Below, piece by piece: positions 24,931-32,480 of a DNA stretch of 64,000 nt. Source of the DNA: Ruminococcus sp. UBA4275 (GTDB taxonomy: Bacteria > Bacillota > Clostridia > Oscillospirales > Ruminococcaceae); assembly GCA_002395085.1 (NCBI GenBank), contig DGVV01000133.1, positions 5,751 to 69,750 on the forward strand. Reading direction: 5' to 3'. How positions within the stretch are numbered: position 1 is the first letter of the stretch; each line of letters starts with the position of its first letter. The position numbers and the translations under genes are program-made. A model generated the notes under the pieces. That model had not been told where the DNA came from. It worked only from the letters and a program-made list of their open reading frames with translations, and ran no database searches.

Positions 24931-26210
24931 GCTGTTTTCCTCGCTTTCTGTTTGCCGAAGATTCCGGCAAGGTATTCGGTATATGCCGCAATCAGCGCCT
25001 TGACTGCTGCGGTCGGATTGCAGTTTCTGAGACCGCGCACCTGCACGATCTTTCCCTCCGTGCTGATCTCCATTGTGTAATATGGGACATCCGGCTTGTC
25101 TGCCCTTCGAATGAACATGATGTGCAGCGCACCTTTGGCGTGGCGCTCGGCATAGCCGCCGACACAGTGATGCAGTGCCTTGCCCTCGTCGATGATCTCC
25201 TGCATGCTTTCCGGCTGCCTGATCAGCAGCGCACCGGATGCGAATTCCAGCGGCTTGCGTTCTTCCATGCGCTGCGTGAGCTGCTCCTGCATCTCCTTGG
25301 TCGCGTTATACTTCACGATTGCCGTCAGCCGCGTATACACCGCTTTGAAATCATGCGGCATGGAAATCGCCGTATCATGCAGGTCATAATGCAGCTGTTC
25401 GCACTGGTCGAGATAATCGCTGTATTCATATTTCAGCACATTATGCTCTTTGAGATACCGGGAAATGCGCTGCGGCATCAGCCCTGTATCTGCGCAGAAG
25501 CGCTGCATCGTCCCGCGTTCATATCCGAACTCCTCCGCGATCATCAGCAGGTCAGCGGGCTTGACCTTCGGGAAGACCTCCCGCCACATGATGTAGGCTT
25601 CATAATGCTTCTCCTTACCCGTGAGCAGCTTGAATTCGTCGCGGTTCAGGCCGAGCATTTTCAGCAGATTGTTTGACTTCCAGTTAATCAGCTTACTGGT
25701 TTCAATGTAGTTTGTGCCGCCGTACCAGCCTGTGCAGCGCGCCGTAATCAGATGCGCATATCCGGATTTCATCAGGTATTCCACATTCGGATGCTTGCAG
25801 TAGAGATGCAGATACTCGAACAGAAGATCCGGCGCTTTGTCATAGCAGCAGTATTTCACACAGGATTTTTCGACTGCACCCGGATTCAGCACTGTGTAGG
25901 AATTGTCAGCATAGCCGTAAACCCGCTGCGAGAACACCGGCTCGCGGAACTCTTTGAGGATCTTCCATTTGCCCGTATCGCTCAGGCCGTACCGGACAGA
26001 GCCGTCCGCTGCGAACACATAGCGCTGACGCTCTGCAAGCGGATATTTACCGGCGCTGTATCTATGGAAGCACCGCACAAACAGTTCATTACCATTTGTC
26101 AGCAGCACAGCGAAGTTTCCGGCGCGTTTGCCATCCTTCATCCGGCTCATGTACCTTGCCGGGACTTCCGGGAAGCTGTGCAGCAATGCTTCTTTTCTCG
26201 CCTGTCTCAT
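24927..26210 (-). CDS. PcfJ-like protein
   Basis: A 427-residue protein of the PcfJ family, first named on the enterococcal conjugative plasmid pCF10. The C-terminal signature is clear: EGKALHHCVGGYAERHAKG, then DVPYYTMEISTEGKIVQVRG. The His/Cys-containing HHCVGGYA stretch is conserved in the family, whose biochemical function is unknown. It overlaps the next gene by 4 bp and follows a pcfK-like gene, so the plasmid-type pcfK-pcfJ pair is kept in the prophage. Confidence 0.88.
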   Translation of the reverse strand: MRQARKEALLHSFPEVPARYMSRMKDGKRAGNFAVLLTNGNELFVRCFHRYSAGKYPLAERQRYVFAADGSVRYGLSDTGKWKILKEFREPVFSQRVYGYADNSYTVLNPGAVEKSCVKYCCYDKAPDLLFEYLHLYCKHPNVEYLMKSGYAHLITARCTGWYGGTNYIETSKLINWKSNNLLKMLGLNRDEFKLLTGKEKHYEAYIMWREVFPKVKPADLLMIAEEFGYERGTMQRFCADTGLMPQRISRYLKEHNVLKYEYSDYLDQCEQLHYDLHDTAISMPHDFKAVYTRLTAIVKYNATKEMQEQLTQRMEERKPLEFASGALLIRQPESMQEIIDEGKALHHCVGGYAERHAKGALHIMFIRRADKPDVPYYTMEISTEGKIVQVRGLRNCNPTAAVKALIAAYTEYLAGIFGKQKARKTA

Positions 26211-26219
26211 GGCATCACC

Positions 26220-26576
26220 TCAGAAGTCCAGCAGCGAATCAAGCGAGAGCTGCATCGGTTCGTTCTTGTGCTGCGTGATCGGCGGATCAACCGCGCCGTT
26301 ATCCCCGCAGAGGTCAATCGTCATGTGAAATCTGACCGCCGCGACCGGGAAGTAAAACTTGACCGCCCGGCTGTAAACTTCCAGATCGGAAATCGCGCCG
26401 CCGATGCCCTTTGTGATCTCAGTCAGGCAGTCGTCAAAGGTTTTGCCGCTCTGCTCGATTGCCTGTTCAAACTCCGGCTCCTGCCGGCAGAACTCCATGA
26501 GCGCATCTGCGGTCGGCTTGGCGATCACCTGCGCGTGCCTGCCTTTCGGCTTCACATCAAAATAGCTCTTATCCAT
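26220..26576 (-). CDS. PcfK-like protein
   Basis: A 118-residue protein with the PcfK pattern: KTFDDCLTEITKGIGGAISD, LEVYSRAVKFYFPVAAVRFH and MTIDLCGDN. PcfK and PcfJ are adjacent in conjugative plasmids and in some Clostridia prophages; their role is unknown. Its 5' end overlaps the -35 box of the oppositely directed small-RNA promoter (26,576-26,604), so expression of the two may interfere. Confidence 0.85.
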   Translation of the reverse strand: MDKSYFDVKPKGRHAQVIAKPTADALMEFCRQEPEFEQAIEQSGKTFDDCLTEITKGIGGAISDLEVYSRAVKFYFPVAAVRFHMTIDLCGDNGAVDPPITQHKNEPMQLSLDSLLDF

Positions 26577-26604
26577 TGACTTTTCCCTCCGAATGTGCTA
26601 CAAT
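26576..26604 (+). promoter_or_regulatory. Promoter of a predicted prophage small RNA
   Basis: TTGACT (26,576-26,581), 17-bp spacer, TACAAT (26,599-26,604), opposite to the surrounding early operon. The -10 box is framed by the inverted repeat GTGCT-ACAAT-AGCAC (26,595-26,609), a possible operator. Confidence 0.7.
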
Positions 26605-26610
26605 AGCACT

Positions 26611-26665
26611 GTAAGTATTTTTGCTTGCAGCCGTGTCCGATCTCGTCCATCGGATGCGGCTTTTT
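26611..26665 (+). ncRNA. Predicted small RNA antisense to the early operon
   Basis: A promoter immediately upstream and an intrinsic terminator define a transcript of about 55 nt with no meaningful open frame. The terminator has outer stem AGCCG/CGGCT and inner stem TCCGAT/ATCGGA, with a small internal mismatch, around CTCGTCC, then five Ts (26,661-26,665). The terminator T tract meets the end of the convergent 99-residue gene. The only unpaired part is about 18 nt (GTAAGTATTTTTGCTTGC). Function unknown. Confidence 0.6.
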
Positions 26666-26964
26666 CATTCGTCGGAGCAGCTCAGAAGCGCCAGATACTG
26701 ATCCGGTACATCGTCAAACTCGTCATTCGCATCGTCTGCGCCGACGATCAGCGCGATGCCGAAGACCGCCATGTGTGCGATAAGGCTTGCGAGCTGGTTG
26801 TAGGGCTTGCCGTGCTGCTGCCCGTTGGCATCCACGATCATAATACCGCCGTCCACCAGCCCGATGGTCGAGACATCTCCGCCGAGCAGCTTGCTCCGGA
26901 GCGATTTCAGATCTCCGTCCACATCGCACATCGAGACGATGCCAGCGAGTTTCAGTGCTTTCAT
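26665..26964 (-). CDS. Phage hypothetical protein, 99 residues
   Basis: MKALKLAGIVSMCDVDGDLK through PDQYLALLSCSDE. No family recognised. A central hydrophobic stretch (LASLIAHMAVFGIALIV) is long enough for one membrane segment but is interrupted by His. The C-terminus is very acidic (DDANDEFDDVPD). The ATG at 26,964 overlaps the upstream gene by 4 bp, consistent with an early-operon gene. Its stop lies in the terminator of the predicted small RNA on the other strand. Confidence 0.7.
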   Translation of the reverse strand: MKALKLAGIVSMCDVDGDLKSLRSKLLGGDVSTIGLVDGGIMIVDANGQQHGKPYNQLASLIAHMAVFGIALIVGADDANDEFDDVPDQYLALLSCSDE

Positions 26965-27350
26965 TGCCTTCCTCCTTCCGCCGCGCGCTCCCACATCTTT
27001 GCCCAGCGGTCAGAGTGGAGCTTTTCGAGCAGATCGTTGATGAGATTTCTGGTAGCATCCGGGATGCAGGGGCATTCCGCCGCCGCAATCATAATGATGT
27101 TATGCAGATCGTCCAGCATCTCAATCTGCGCCTGCAAGTGCAGATTCGTGTCGAATCGCCCGCCGGTGCTGTGCGACCATTCAATGGCGCCGCTTGGATA
27201 CTGCACAGGATTGTGTGCGGTGAATGTCCATCCCGATTCGATATTGCACATGACAGCGCTGCCGCCGCGATTGACGCTCATGCACCGGAATGTTCCGCCG
27301 CTCTTGCCGCTGTAGTTCTTATGGGCTTCCAGCGTGATCGGAGTGGTCAT
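26961..27350 (-). CDS. Phage hypothetical protein, 129 residues
   Basis: MTTPITLEAHKNYSGKSGGT, with a Gly/Ser/Cys-rich N-terminal half (RCMSVNRGGSAVMCNIESGW) that looks beta-rich, and a helical second half (LQAQIEMLDDLHNIIMIAAA). I do not recognise it. Overlaps both neighbours by 4 bp within the early operon. The ATG at 27,350 was chosen because GGAGGCGCAGGC lies just upstream. Confidence 0.7.
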   Translation of the reverse strand: MTTPITLEAHKNYSGKSGGTFRCMSVNRGGSAVMCNIESGWTFTAHNPVQYPSGAIEWSHSTGGRFDTNLHLQAQIEMLDDLHNIIMIAAAECPCIPDATRNLINDLLEKLHSDRWAKMWERAAEGGRQ

Positions 27351-27706
27351 GCCTGCGCCTCCTTCATCCACTTTTGCAGCTCTGCAAGCTCCGTGCGCAT
27401 GGCTTCAAGCTCGCGCTGCTTCATCTTGATGCCTGCAACCGTCAGCTCGATCTTCGCCTCAACCGCCGCGATCTTATCCGATACGGCATCCACCACGCTC
27501 TGCGGCACTGCCGGAGCAGCTTCCTGATCGCAGGCAAGCGGTGCCTTGCTCGGATCATCCCAGCGGTGCTTTGCTTCCTGCGCCGAGACCGCCTTGACAA
27601 CCGTCGGGATGCTGACTTTGTACTCCTCAGCGAGCTTCTTGTAGGTTGCGCCTTCCTCGGTGTACTTCCGGTACATCCCGGCGGCCTGTTCTTCGGTGAT
27701 TTTCAT
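27347..27706 (-). CDS. Small helix-turn-helix plus coiled-coil phage protein
   Basis: A 119-residue protein. Residues 1-45 (MKITEEQAAGMYRKYTEEGA, TYKKLAEEYKVSIPTVVKAV) read as a homeodomain-like resolvase/Hin-type helix-turn-helix. After a Pro/Ala linker the C-terminal half is a coiled coil (IAAVEAKIELTVAGIKMKQR). A DNA-binding regulator or replication accessory is likely. The ATG at 27,706 has AAGGAGGAAC upstream; the longer frame begins with an unlikely Cys/Arg-rich segment. Confidence 0.75.
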   Translation of the reverse strand: MKITEEQAAGMYRKYTEEGATYKKLAEEYKVSIPTVVKAVSAQEAKHRWDDPSKAPLACDQEAAPAVPQSVVDAVSDKIAAVEAKIELTVAGIKMKQRELEAMRTELAELQKWMKEAQA

Positions 27707-27716
27707 AGTTCCTCCT

Positions 27717-27938
27717 TCACTTTTCGTATCCCTGCCCGCAGACAATGTACATCTGCTGATGCACGCGCACCTCCGCATTTTCGATCAGCTCATCCGCACG
27801 GATGTCCGCAAGCTCGTCCACGCGCTGATCTTCGTCATCGCGCATAACGTGCATAAAGTGGATGCAGTACGCCGCCGCAAGCCCGATCACTACCGCGATC
27901 AGCAGCGCCATGCCGCTCCAGAATTCAAGGTCGCTCAT
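27717..27938 (-). CDS. Small single-span membrane protein (phage)
   Basis: A 73-residue protein with one clear membrane helix at residues 7-30 (WSGMALLIAVVIGLAAAYCI) and a charged, acidic C-terminal tail (DDEDQRVDELADIRADELIE). The positive-inside rule gives no strong orientation. No homologue recognised. Small membrane proteins in early operons can act in host takeover or superinfection exclusion, but nothing here decides that. Confidence 0.72.
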   Translation of the reverse strand: MSDLEFWSGMALLIAVVIGLAAAYCIHFMHVMRDDEDQRVDELADIRADELIENAEVRVHQQMYIVCGQGYEK

Positions 27939-28246
27939 GCAGAATCTTCCTCCGTTCTTGCATTCTTCGCCTCCGCCGAGCGGAGCAGCTTTGCGCAGGC
28001 GGCTTCCAGCAGTGCGCGGCGGCGTTCATACTCCTCCGGCGAAAGCACCGGTTTGAGCACATCTGCGATGCAGAGCAGTCTGCCGGTCTCAGGGTTGCGG
28101 TGTTCCATGTGCAGCACGCGGTATTCCTGCCCGTCCTTCCAGAGGTGCTCCTTGTACTCGCACCATGTGACGCCCGGTTCATCCGGGAAAACAAGGTCTG
28201 TCGGGATGACGGTCTCCTCGCGGTTGATATTGATTTCCGGCATCAT
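27935..28246 (-). CDS. Phage hypothetical protein, 103 residues
   Basis: MMPEININREETVIPTDLVF, followed by DEPGVTWCEYKEHLWKDGQE and a helical C-terminus (LSPEEYERRRALLEAACAKL). No recognised family. The ATG overlaps nothing upstream but the stop overlaps the membrane protein gene by 4 bp. It ends with an acidic, unstructured tail. Confidence 0.7.
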   Translation of the reverse strand: MMPEININREETVIPTDLVFPDEPGVTWCEYKEHLWKDGQEYRVLHMEHRNPETGRLLCIADVLKPVLSPEEYERRRALLEAACAKLLRSAEAKNARTEEDSA

Positions 28247-28297
28247 ATAATCAGCCCCTTTCTGATATATTGTATGCGAGGGTGGTTTTGATGGTGA

Positions 28298-29080
28298 TTA
28301 TTCGTCCTCTTCGCCGCTCATGAGTGCTGTCAAAACGGAAAGATCAATCTTCGGCATTGCCTTGCTGATTGCGGCGGCGAGCTTCGGATCAGGCGTGTAC
28401 TCCTTGATGAACACCATTGCGTCCGTGTACTGATTGAATGCAAGGTCAACGTAGGACGGCACATCAAAATGCTTCTGCAATGCCTTGTAGATGCTGTTGA
28501 CAACGCGCTTGCCGACGCTCTCATACACATTCGCATAGCGGCAGAGCTCGATCGTGCGGAGCCGGACTGCCTTGCTGATCTCCTTGCGCTGGAGAATGCC
28601 GATGCGTCCAAATTCAAAGGTTGCCTGAATCAGCTCGTGCTTGTTGAAATCAAGCTGATGTTCCAGTTCGTTCTGTCTGGATTCGAGTGCGTTCTGCTTC
28701 TGCTCCATCTGGATGAGGTACTGGAGCATCGGGGAGATGTTCTGCGCGCCGTAGCTGCCGGTCTTGCGAATCGTAGGCAGAACCTCGTCAAACACCCACG
28801 ATTCAAATTCAACAGCCTTCGGCAGCTTGCTGTGGGCGATCAGGCGGTAGACGTCGCCTTCGGGGATGAAAGACATCTCAATGGTCTTGCCCGGCGACTG
28901 CGGATGAGGTACGTCGTGTTTCGCGACGCACCGGCAATGTCTTGCGATAGCGTCTCTCTTATTGCTGTAACCAAGAGCACTGGCGACATCAGATGCACAG
29001 AACAGCACCTTGCCGTCATCGGTTTCGAGGGTGCGGATTTCACCGAACGCCTCATTCTCAAAGATTTTCAGTTCGTTCAT
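28298..29080 (-). CDS. Phage antirepressor (BRO-N + ORF6C)
   Basis: A 260-residue antirepressor. Residues 1-110 are a BRO-N domain (IFENEAFGEIRTLETDDGK, FCASDVASALGYSNKRDAI, FIPEGDVYRLIAHSKLPKA, VEFESWVFDEVLPTIRKTG). Residues about 125-240 are an ORF6C-like domain with a coiled-coil lead-in. Such proteins relieve CI-type repression or regulate early phage genes. It is the first sizeable gene of the early leftward operon after two small ones, so it is made as soon as the switch fires. Confidence 0.93.
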   Translation of the reverse strand: MNELKIFENEAFGEIRTLETDDGKVLFCASDVASALGYSNKRDAIARHCRCVAKHDVPHPQSPGKTIEMSFIPEGDVYRLIAHSKLPKAVEFESWVFDEVLPTIRKTGSYGAQNISPMLQYLIQMEQKQNALESRQNELEHQLDFNKHELIQATFEFGRIGILQRKEISKAVRLRTIELCRYANVYESVGKRVVNSIYKALQKHFDVPSYVDLAFNQYTDAMVFIKEYTPDPKLAAAISKAMPKIDLSVLTALMSGEEDE

Positions 29081-29311
29081 TTAGGTTTCCTCCTCAATTT
29101 CAACTACTTCTCGAAATGCATTCAAAAACGCATCATCATCCGTCCAAATATTAACAGCTGTTTCAGGCATACTAATAAAGAGCCGATATGCTTTTTTTCT
29201 CGCGGGTATAGTCCGAAGCGTGAATTTTTTTGCGCCGCAAGAAGCGCACAGCATGATAATGGTTTTCAGCAATGCGATTTCATTCAATTTCTTAACATTC
29301 CTTCCTTTCAT
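29081..29311 (-). CDS. Small phage protein, 76 residues
   Basis: MKGRNVKKLNEIALLKTIIM followed by LCASCGAKKFTLRTIPARKK and an acidic C-terminus. A CxxC pair (CASC) may bind metal, but there is no second pair. No family recognised. The stop directly abuts the antirepressor start, and the 5' end overlaps the Cro-like gene by 20 nt. AT content is slightly higher than in the structural genes. Confidence 0.65.
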   Translation of the reverse strand: MKGRNVKKLNEIALLKTIIMLCASCGAKKFTLRTIPARKKAYRLFISMPETAVNIWTDDDAFLNAFREVVEIEEET

Positions 29312-29531
29312 TGGTTTCCTCCTTTTCCAGTTCGGTAAGCAGCGTTTCGACTGCTTCGCGGATTCGCTCGTGCTTCGGCTGCATTCCTACACCATTCAGG
29401 GCGGCAGACAACTGCGTCGAGTTGACGCTCATCTCTGTCATGGCTCTGATCTTCGGCAGGATGGATGCCTGCGTCAGACCGAGCATAGCCAGACGCGCCT
29501 TATACAGGTTTGCTGTCATCGGTCTCTGCAT
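29292..29531 (-). CDS. Cro-like small DNA-binding protein
   Basis: A 79-residue protein (MQRPMTANLYKARLAMLGLT) with TQASILPKIRAMTEMSVNST followed by QLSAALNGVGMQPKHERIRE. This matches the layout of small XRE/Cro-type proteins in Firmicute phages: helix, turn, recognition helix, then a wing-less C-terminus. It is the first gene of the leftward early operon, beyond the operators, which is the Cro position. The start could also be the Met at residue 5. Confidence 0.75.
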   Translation of the reverse strand: MQRPMTANLYKARLAMLGLTQASILPKIRAMTEMSVNSTQLSAALNGVGMQPKHERIREAVETLLTELEKEETNERKEC

Positions 29532-29553
29532 TTTCTTTCACCTCACCTTCCAC

Positions 29554-29582
29554 TTGACAAATTTACTCCAGTGTGATATACT
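29554..29582 (+). promoter_or_regulatory. Rightward promoter toward the repressor
   Basis: TTGACA (29,554-29,559), 17-bp spacer, TATACT (29,577-29,582). Start near 29,589, giving a leader of about 145 nt to the repressor ATG at 29,735. Operator-like site O4 (29,560-29,577) fills the spacer. Confidence 0.82.
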
Positions 29583-29671
29583 AGAAGCAAGAACATTATT
29601 TATCTCACTCTAGTAAGATTATATCACAGTTTAGTAAGATTGTCAAGCGATTTTTCTCACCTGAGTAAGAT
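29560..29671. promoter_or_regulatory. Four operator-like sites of the lysogeny switch
   Basis: Four 18-bp imperfect palindromes with consensus ATCTCACT-NN-AGTAAGAT: O4 29,560-29,577, O1 29,602-29,619, O2 29,623-29,640 and O3 29,654-29,671. O1 has 7 of 8 half-site bases symmetric. O1 and O2 are 21 bp apart, two helical turns. O2 fills the spacer of the leftward promoter and O4 that of the rightward one. Likely bound by the CI-like and Cro-like proteins. Confidence 0.8.
29618..29646 (-). promoter_or_regulatory. Leftward early lytic promoter (perfect consensus)
   Basis: On the minus strand TTGACA (29,641-29,646), 17 bp, TATAAT (29,618-29,623). Start near 29,611, driving the Cro-like and antirepressor genes. 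O1 overlaps the -10 box and O2 lies in the spacer, so repressor binding would block it directly. Confidence 0.92.
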
Positions 29672-29734
29672 TTTTGCAAGTTGCACAAAATAAGAATTAC
29701 ATTTTGTCAATAATGCCATTAAGGAGGGATTTCA

Positions 29735-30244
29735 ATGTTCTGGGAGCGTTTTATATCTTTATGCGATGAACAGAAAAAGAAACCGAATCGGGTTGCGGCA
29801 GAAATCGGCATTTCTTCTGCATCAGTTACAAAATGGAAGAAGGGAACGATTCCGAATCCCGAAAGCCTTGGAAAGATTGCAGAGTTTTTCTGCGTCAGCA
29901 TCGACTATCTACTTGGTAAATCCGAACAGAAACTAGACGACCAGACATGGGATGCATACGCAAAAAAATTTGAAGATGAAGTTAATGCTAAATATGAAAG
30001 TGACTGGAAAATGCTAAGGCAACTATTTCCCGCAATAACTGATGAAGACATTTATCCTCTAATTCATCAAGTCGTTCCTTCTATCAGAATGATGAATCAC
30101 GAAGGTATCAAGGAACTGGGAAAACGAGCTGATGAGTTGTATAGATTGCGCGAGTATATGAATCAAGAAACACGCGATATCGTTGATGAAGACAATCGGC
30201 TCTGGGAAGAAGAACAGCGCCAAAAAGAAAAAAGCGCCGACTGA
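29735..30244 (+). CDS. CI-like XRE repressor without peptidase domain
   Basis: A 169-residue protein. Residues 1-65 are an XRE helix-turn-helix (MFWERFISLCDEQKKKPNRV, AEIGISSASVTKWKKGTIPN, ESLGKIAEFFCVSIDYLLG). The remaining 100 residues are helical and acidic and lack the S24 self-cleavage Ser-Lys dyad, so induction cannot be by LexA-style cleavage. The antirepressor of the early operon, or another host signal, may relieve it. Ribosome site AAGGAGGGA precedes the ATG. The gene is more AT-rich than the rest of the prophage. Confidence 0.9.
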   Translation: MFWERFISLCDEQKKKPNRVAAEIGISSASVTKWKKGTIPNPESLGKIAEFFCVSIDYLLGKSEQKLDDQTWDAYAKKFEDEVNAKYESDWKMLRQLFPAITDEDIYPLIHQVVPSIRMMNHEGIKELGKRADELYRLREYMNQETRDIVDEDNRLWEEEQRQKEKSAD

Positions 30245-30352
30245 CCGAAGTCAACCGACGCGAACGAGTGTTCTATAATTTATTGTATCACGAAACATTT
30301 GTTTTGTCAAGTGCTTCATGAGATAATGATGTAGCAGAAGGGGAGTGATCCT

Positions 30353-31930
30353 ATGTTCACAGTACCAGACCTAAAACCGGAGGAGGTACTGATCTACCTC
30401 CGCAAGAGCCGCACGGATGATCCGGCGCTGTCCGTCTCAGAAACGCTTGCCAAGCATGAGCAGATGCTCAATGAGTGGTGCGTGCAGAATCTGAGCGAGC
30501 TTGTCCCGGAGTGCAACCGGTTCCGCGAAGTCGTGTCCGGTGAAACAATCGAGGCAAGGCCGGAGGTGCAGAAGGTGCTGCACCTGATCGAGCGCCCACA
30601 GTATAAAGCTGTCCTGATCGTGGAGCCGCAGCGGCTCTCACGCGGTGATCTGGAGGACATCGGCAGGCTGACCAAGCTGTTCCGATATACCGGCACACTG
30701 ATTATCACATTGCAGGGTATTTTCGATCTGAACGATGCCCGTGACCGGGATTTCTTCAACCGCGAGCTGATGCGCGGCAATGACTTTTTGGAGTACCAGA
30801 AGCGCATCATGGGCAACGGCAGAGTGCTGTCCGTTGAGAACGGGAACTATATCGGTAGCCGCGCACCGTATGGCTATGAGCGCACACGGATCCGCGAGGG
30901 CAAGCGATGGGCGCATACGCTGGAGATCAACCAAGCGGAGGCAGAGAATGTGCGCCTGATCTTCCGGATGTACGCTGACGGCAGCGGCGCAACTGCAATC
31001 TGTACGCGGCTGAACAGTATCGGCAGTAAAACGAAAAACGGCGCCCGATGGACGCCGCCGACAATCTACAGTATGCTCGATAACCCGATCTATATCGGTA
31101 TGGTGAAATGGCAGGCACGCAAGACAATTAAAATGATCGAGAACGGCGTGGTTGTCCGCCGCAATCCGCATCAGAAAAACTATGCGACCTACTCCGGCAA
31201 GCATGAGGCAATCATTGAAGATACGCTCTGGGAAGCCGTCAGAGCGCGCAGAGAAGCCCGGACGATTCCGCGCACAAACATTACCTGTACGCTCAAAAAC
31301 CCGCTGAGCGGGCTGATACAATGCGAATGCGGGTATTATCTGATCCGCAGGCCGTATAACGGAAGATGCGCAGACCGGATGCAATGCCCGAATATGACCT
31401 ACTGCAAGAACGCGAGCAGCACAATGGATGAAACGATTGAAGAAGTTAAGCATATTTTGAGCGGGTGCATTACAGATTTTCGCGTTAAGATTGGCTTGGG
31501 AGCTGTTGCCGATCTAGCAGCACATGACGTCTATTGCCAACAGCTCAGAGAGCGCCTGGCTGCGCTTGAGGAAAAAGAAAAGTCCTTATGGGAAAAGTAT
31601 GTGGAGGACGAGATGCCGAAACATATCTTCAATGATCTGCTTGAAAAGAATAACGCTGACAAGTCACGAACTGAGGAGCAGCTCCGCGATGCCGAAACAA
31701 ATGCTCCGCGCCGGATTGACTACGAAGAGCGCTGCCGGACTTTTCAGGCGGCAATCGACGCGTTGAATGACGAAAATATGTCGGCAGAGCAGCAAAATGC
31801 AATACTGAAGCGGTGCTTTATTCGACTCAGGTATCATCGCCCGCAAGGGAAAAGAGGGCGCAATTCCGGACCTGATCGCAGAGGTTGGGAGACGGAGCCG
31901 ATGCAGCTTCGTGCTGAATTGAATTTGTAA
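30353..31930 (+). CDS. int: Large serine integrase
   Basis: A 525-residue serine recombinase. The catalytic Ser is S19 in LIYLRKSRTDD. The resolvase domain (about 12-150) holds VEPQRLSRGDLEDIGRL. The recombinase domain (about 165-280) has APYGYERTRI and LDNPIYIGMVKW. A zinc ribbon (CECGYYLIRRPYNG ... CPNMTYCKN) starts near 322, and a coiled coil at about 385-480 controls direction. It is the outermost phage gene, pointing at the host junction. The integrase belongs to the Clostridia-type large serine recombinases that often target coding sequences, which fits the cotJC insertion. Confidence 0.96.
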   Translation: MFTVPDLKPEEVLIYLRKSRTDDPALSVSETLAKHEQMLNEWCVQNLSELVPECNRFREVVSGETIEARPEVQKVLHLIERPQYKAVLIVEPQRLSRGDLEDIGRLTKLFRYTGTLIITLQGIFDLNDARDRDFFNRELMRGNDFLEYQKRIMGNGRVLSVENGNYIGSRAPYGYERTRIREGKRWAHTLEINQAEAENVRLIFRMYADGSGATAICTRLNSIGSKTKNGARWTPPTIYSMLDNPIYIGMVKWQARKTIKMIENGVVVRRNPHQKNYATYSGKHEAIIEDTLWEAVRARREARTIPRTNITCTLKNPLSGLIQCECGYYLIRRPYNGRCADRMQCPNMTYCKNASSTMDETIEEVKHILSGCITDFRVKIGLGAVADLAAHDVYCQQLRERLAALEEKEKSLWEKYVEDEMPKHIFNDLLEKNNADKSRTEEQLRDAETNAPRRIDYEERCRTFQAAIDALNDENMSAEQQNAILKRCFIRLRYHRPQGKRGRNSGPDRRGWETEPMQLRAELNL

Positions 31931-31975
31931 TCATTACAGACAGCATATATGTTGAAACGAACTCGGCCACATGGA
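31931..31975. other. Prophage-host attachment junction (att region)
   Basis: The 40 bp after the integrase stop lead into host sequence. The cotJC-like frame is open from about 31,956 and reads NELGHMEMVSALIYQL, matching the family motif (E)ELxHMEM; just upstream is an in-frame TGA that must be phage DNA. The crossover is therefore close to 31,955-31,965. The other att site and the core dinucleotide are outside the window. Confidence 0.7.
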
Positions 31976-32405
31976 GATGGTTTCCGCACTGATTTATCAG
32001 CTTACGAAGGGGCTGACCGCAGAACAGCTTGAGGCACAGGGATTTGCGCCGTATTTTGTGGATCACACGACGGGCATTTATCCGGCATCGGCGGCGGGTG
32101 TTCCGTTTTCTGCGGAGACATTTCAGTCGGTTGGGGATGCGATTTCGGATCTGCACGAAGATCTCGCGGCGGAACAGAAGGCGCGCACGACCTATGACAA
32201 CATTCTGCGCCTTGCGGATGATCCGGATGTCCGCGATGTCATTCGTTTCCTGCGGGAGCGGGAAATTGTGCATTATCAGCGGTTCGGTGAGGCGCTTCGC
32301 CTGATGCAGGATCAGATTGCGCAGTCGAAGTATCCGGAGAATCCCTATGCAGTGAATCTGTCATTTGATCCGCCGCAGCCGCCGCGTCCGCAGCCGCGCA
32401 GATGA
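31956..32405 (+). pseudogene. cotJC: cotJC-like spore coat / manganese catalase gene, 3' fragment
   Basis: About 150 codons remain. The text ELGHMEMVSALIYQLTKGL, FAPYFVDHTTGIYPASAAG, VPFSAETFQSVGDAISDL and DVRDVIRFLREREIVHYQRF matches the C-terminal three quarters of CotJC/manganese-catalase-like proteins, including ligand Glu and His residues. The first 50 or so residues of a normal protein of about 190-200 are absent, replaced by prophage DNA. The reading frame is undamaged, so excision would restore it. An internal ATG at 31,971 could give a truncated product but lacks a ribosome site. Confidence 0.85.
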
Positions 32406-32480
32406 GGCAGAGGACGTTTCCGGCGCATGGATAGTCGCTGGAGGCGGATGTTGGAGATACAGGCACGAAGAAACAAAGGA

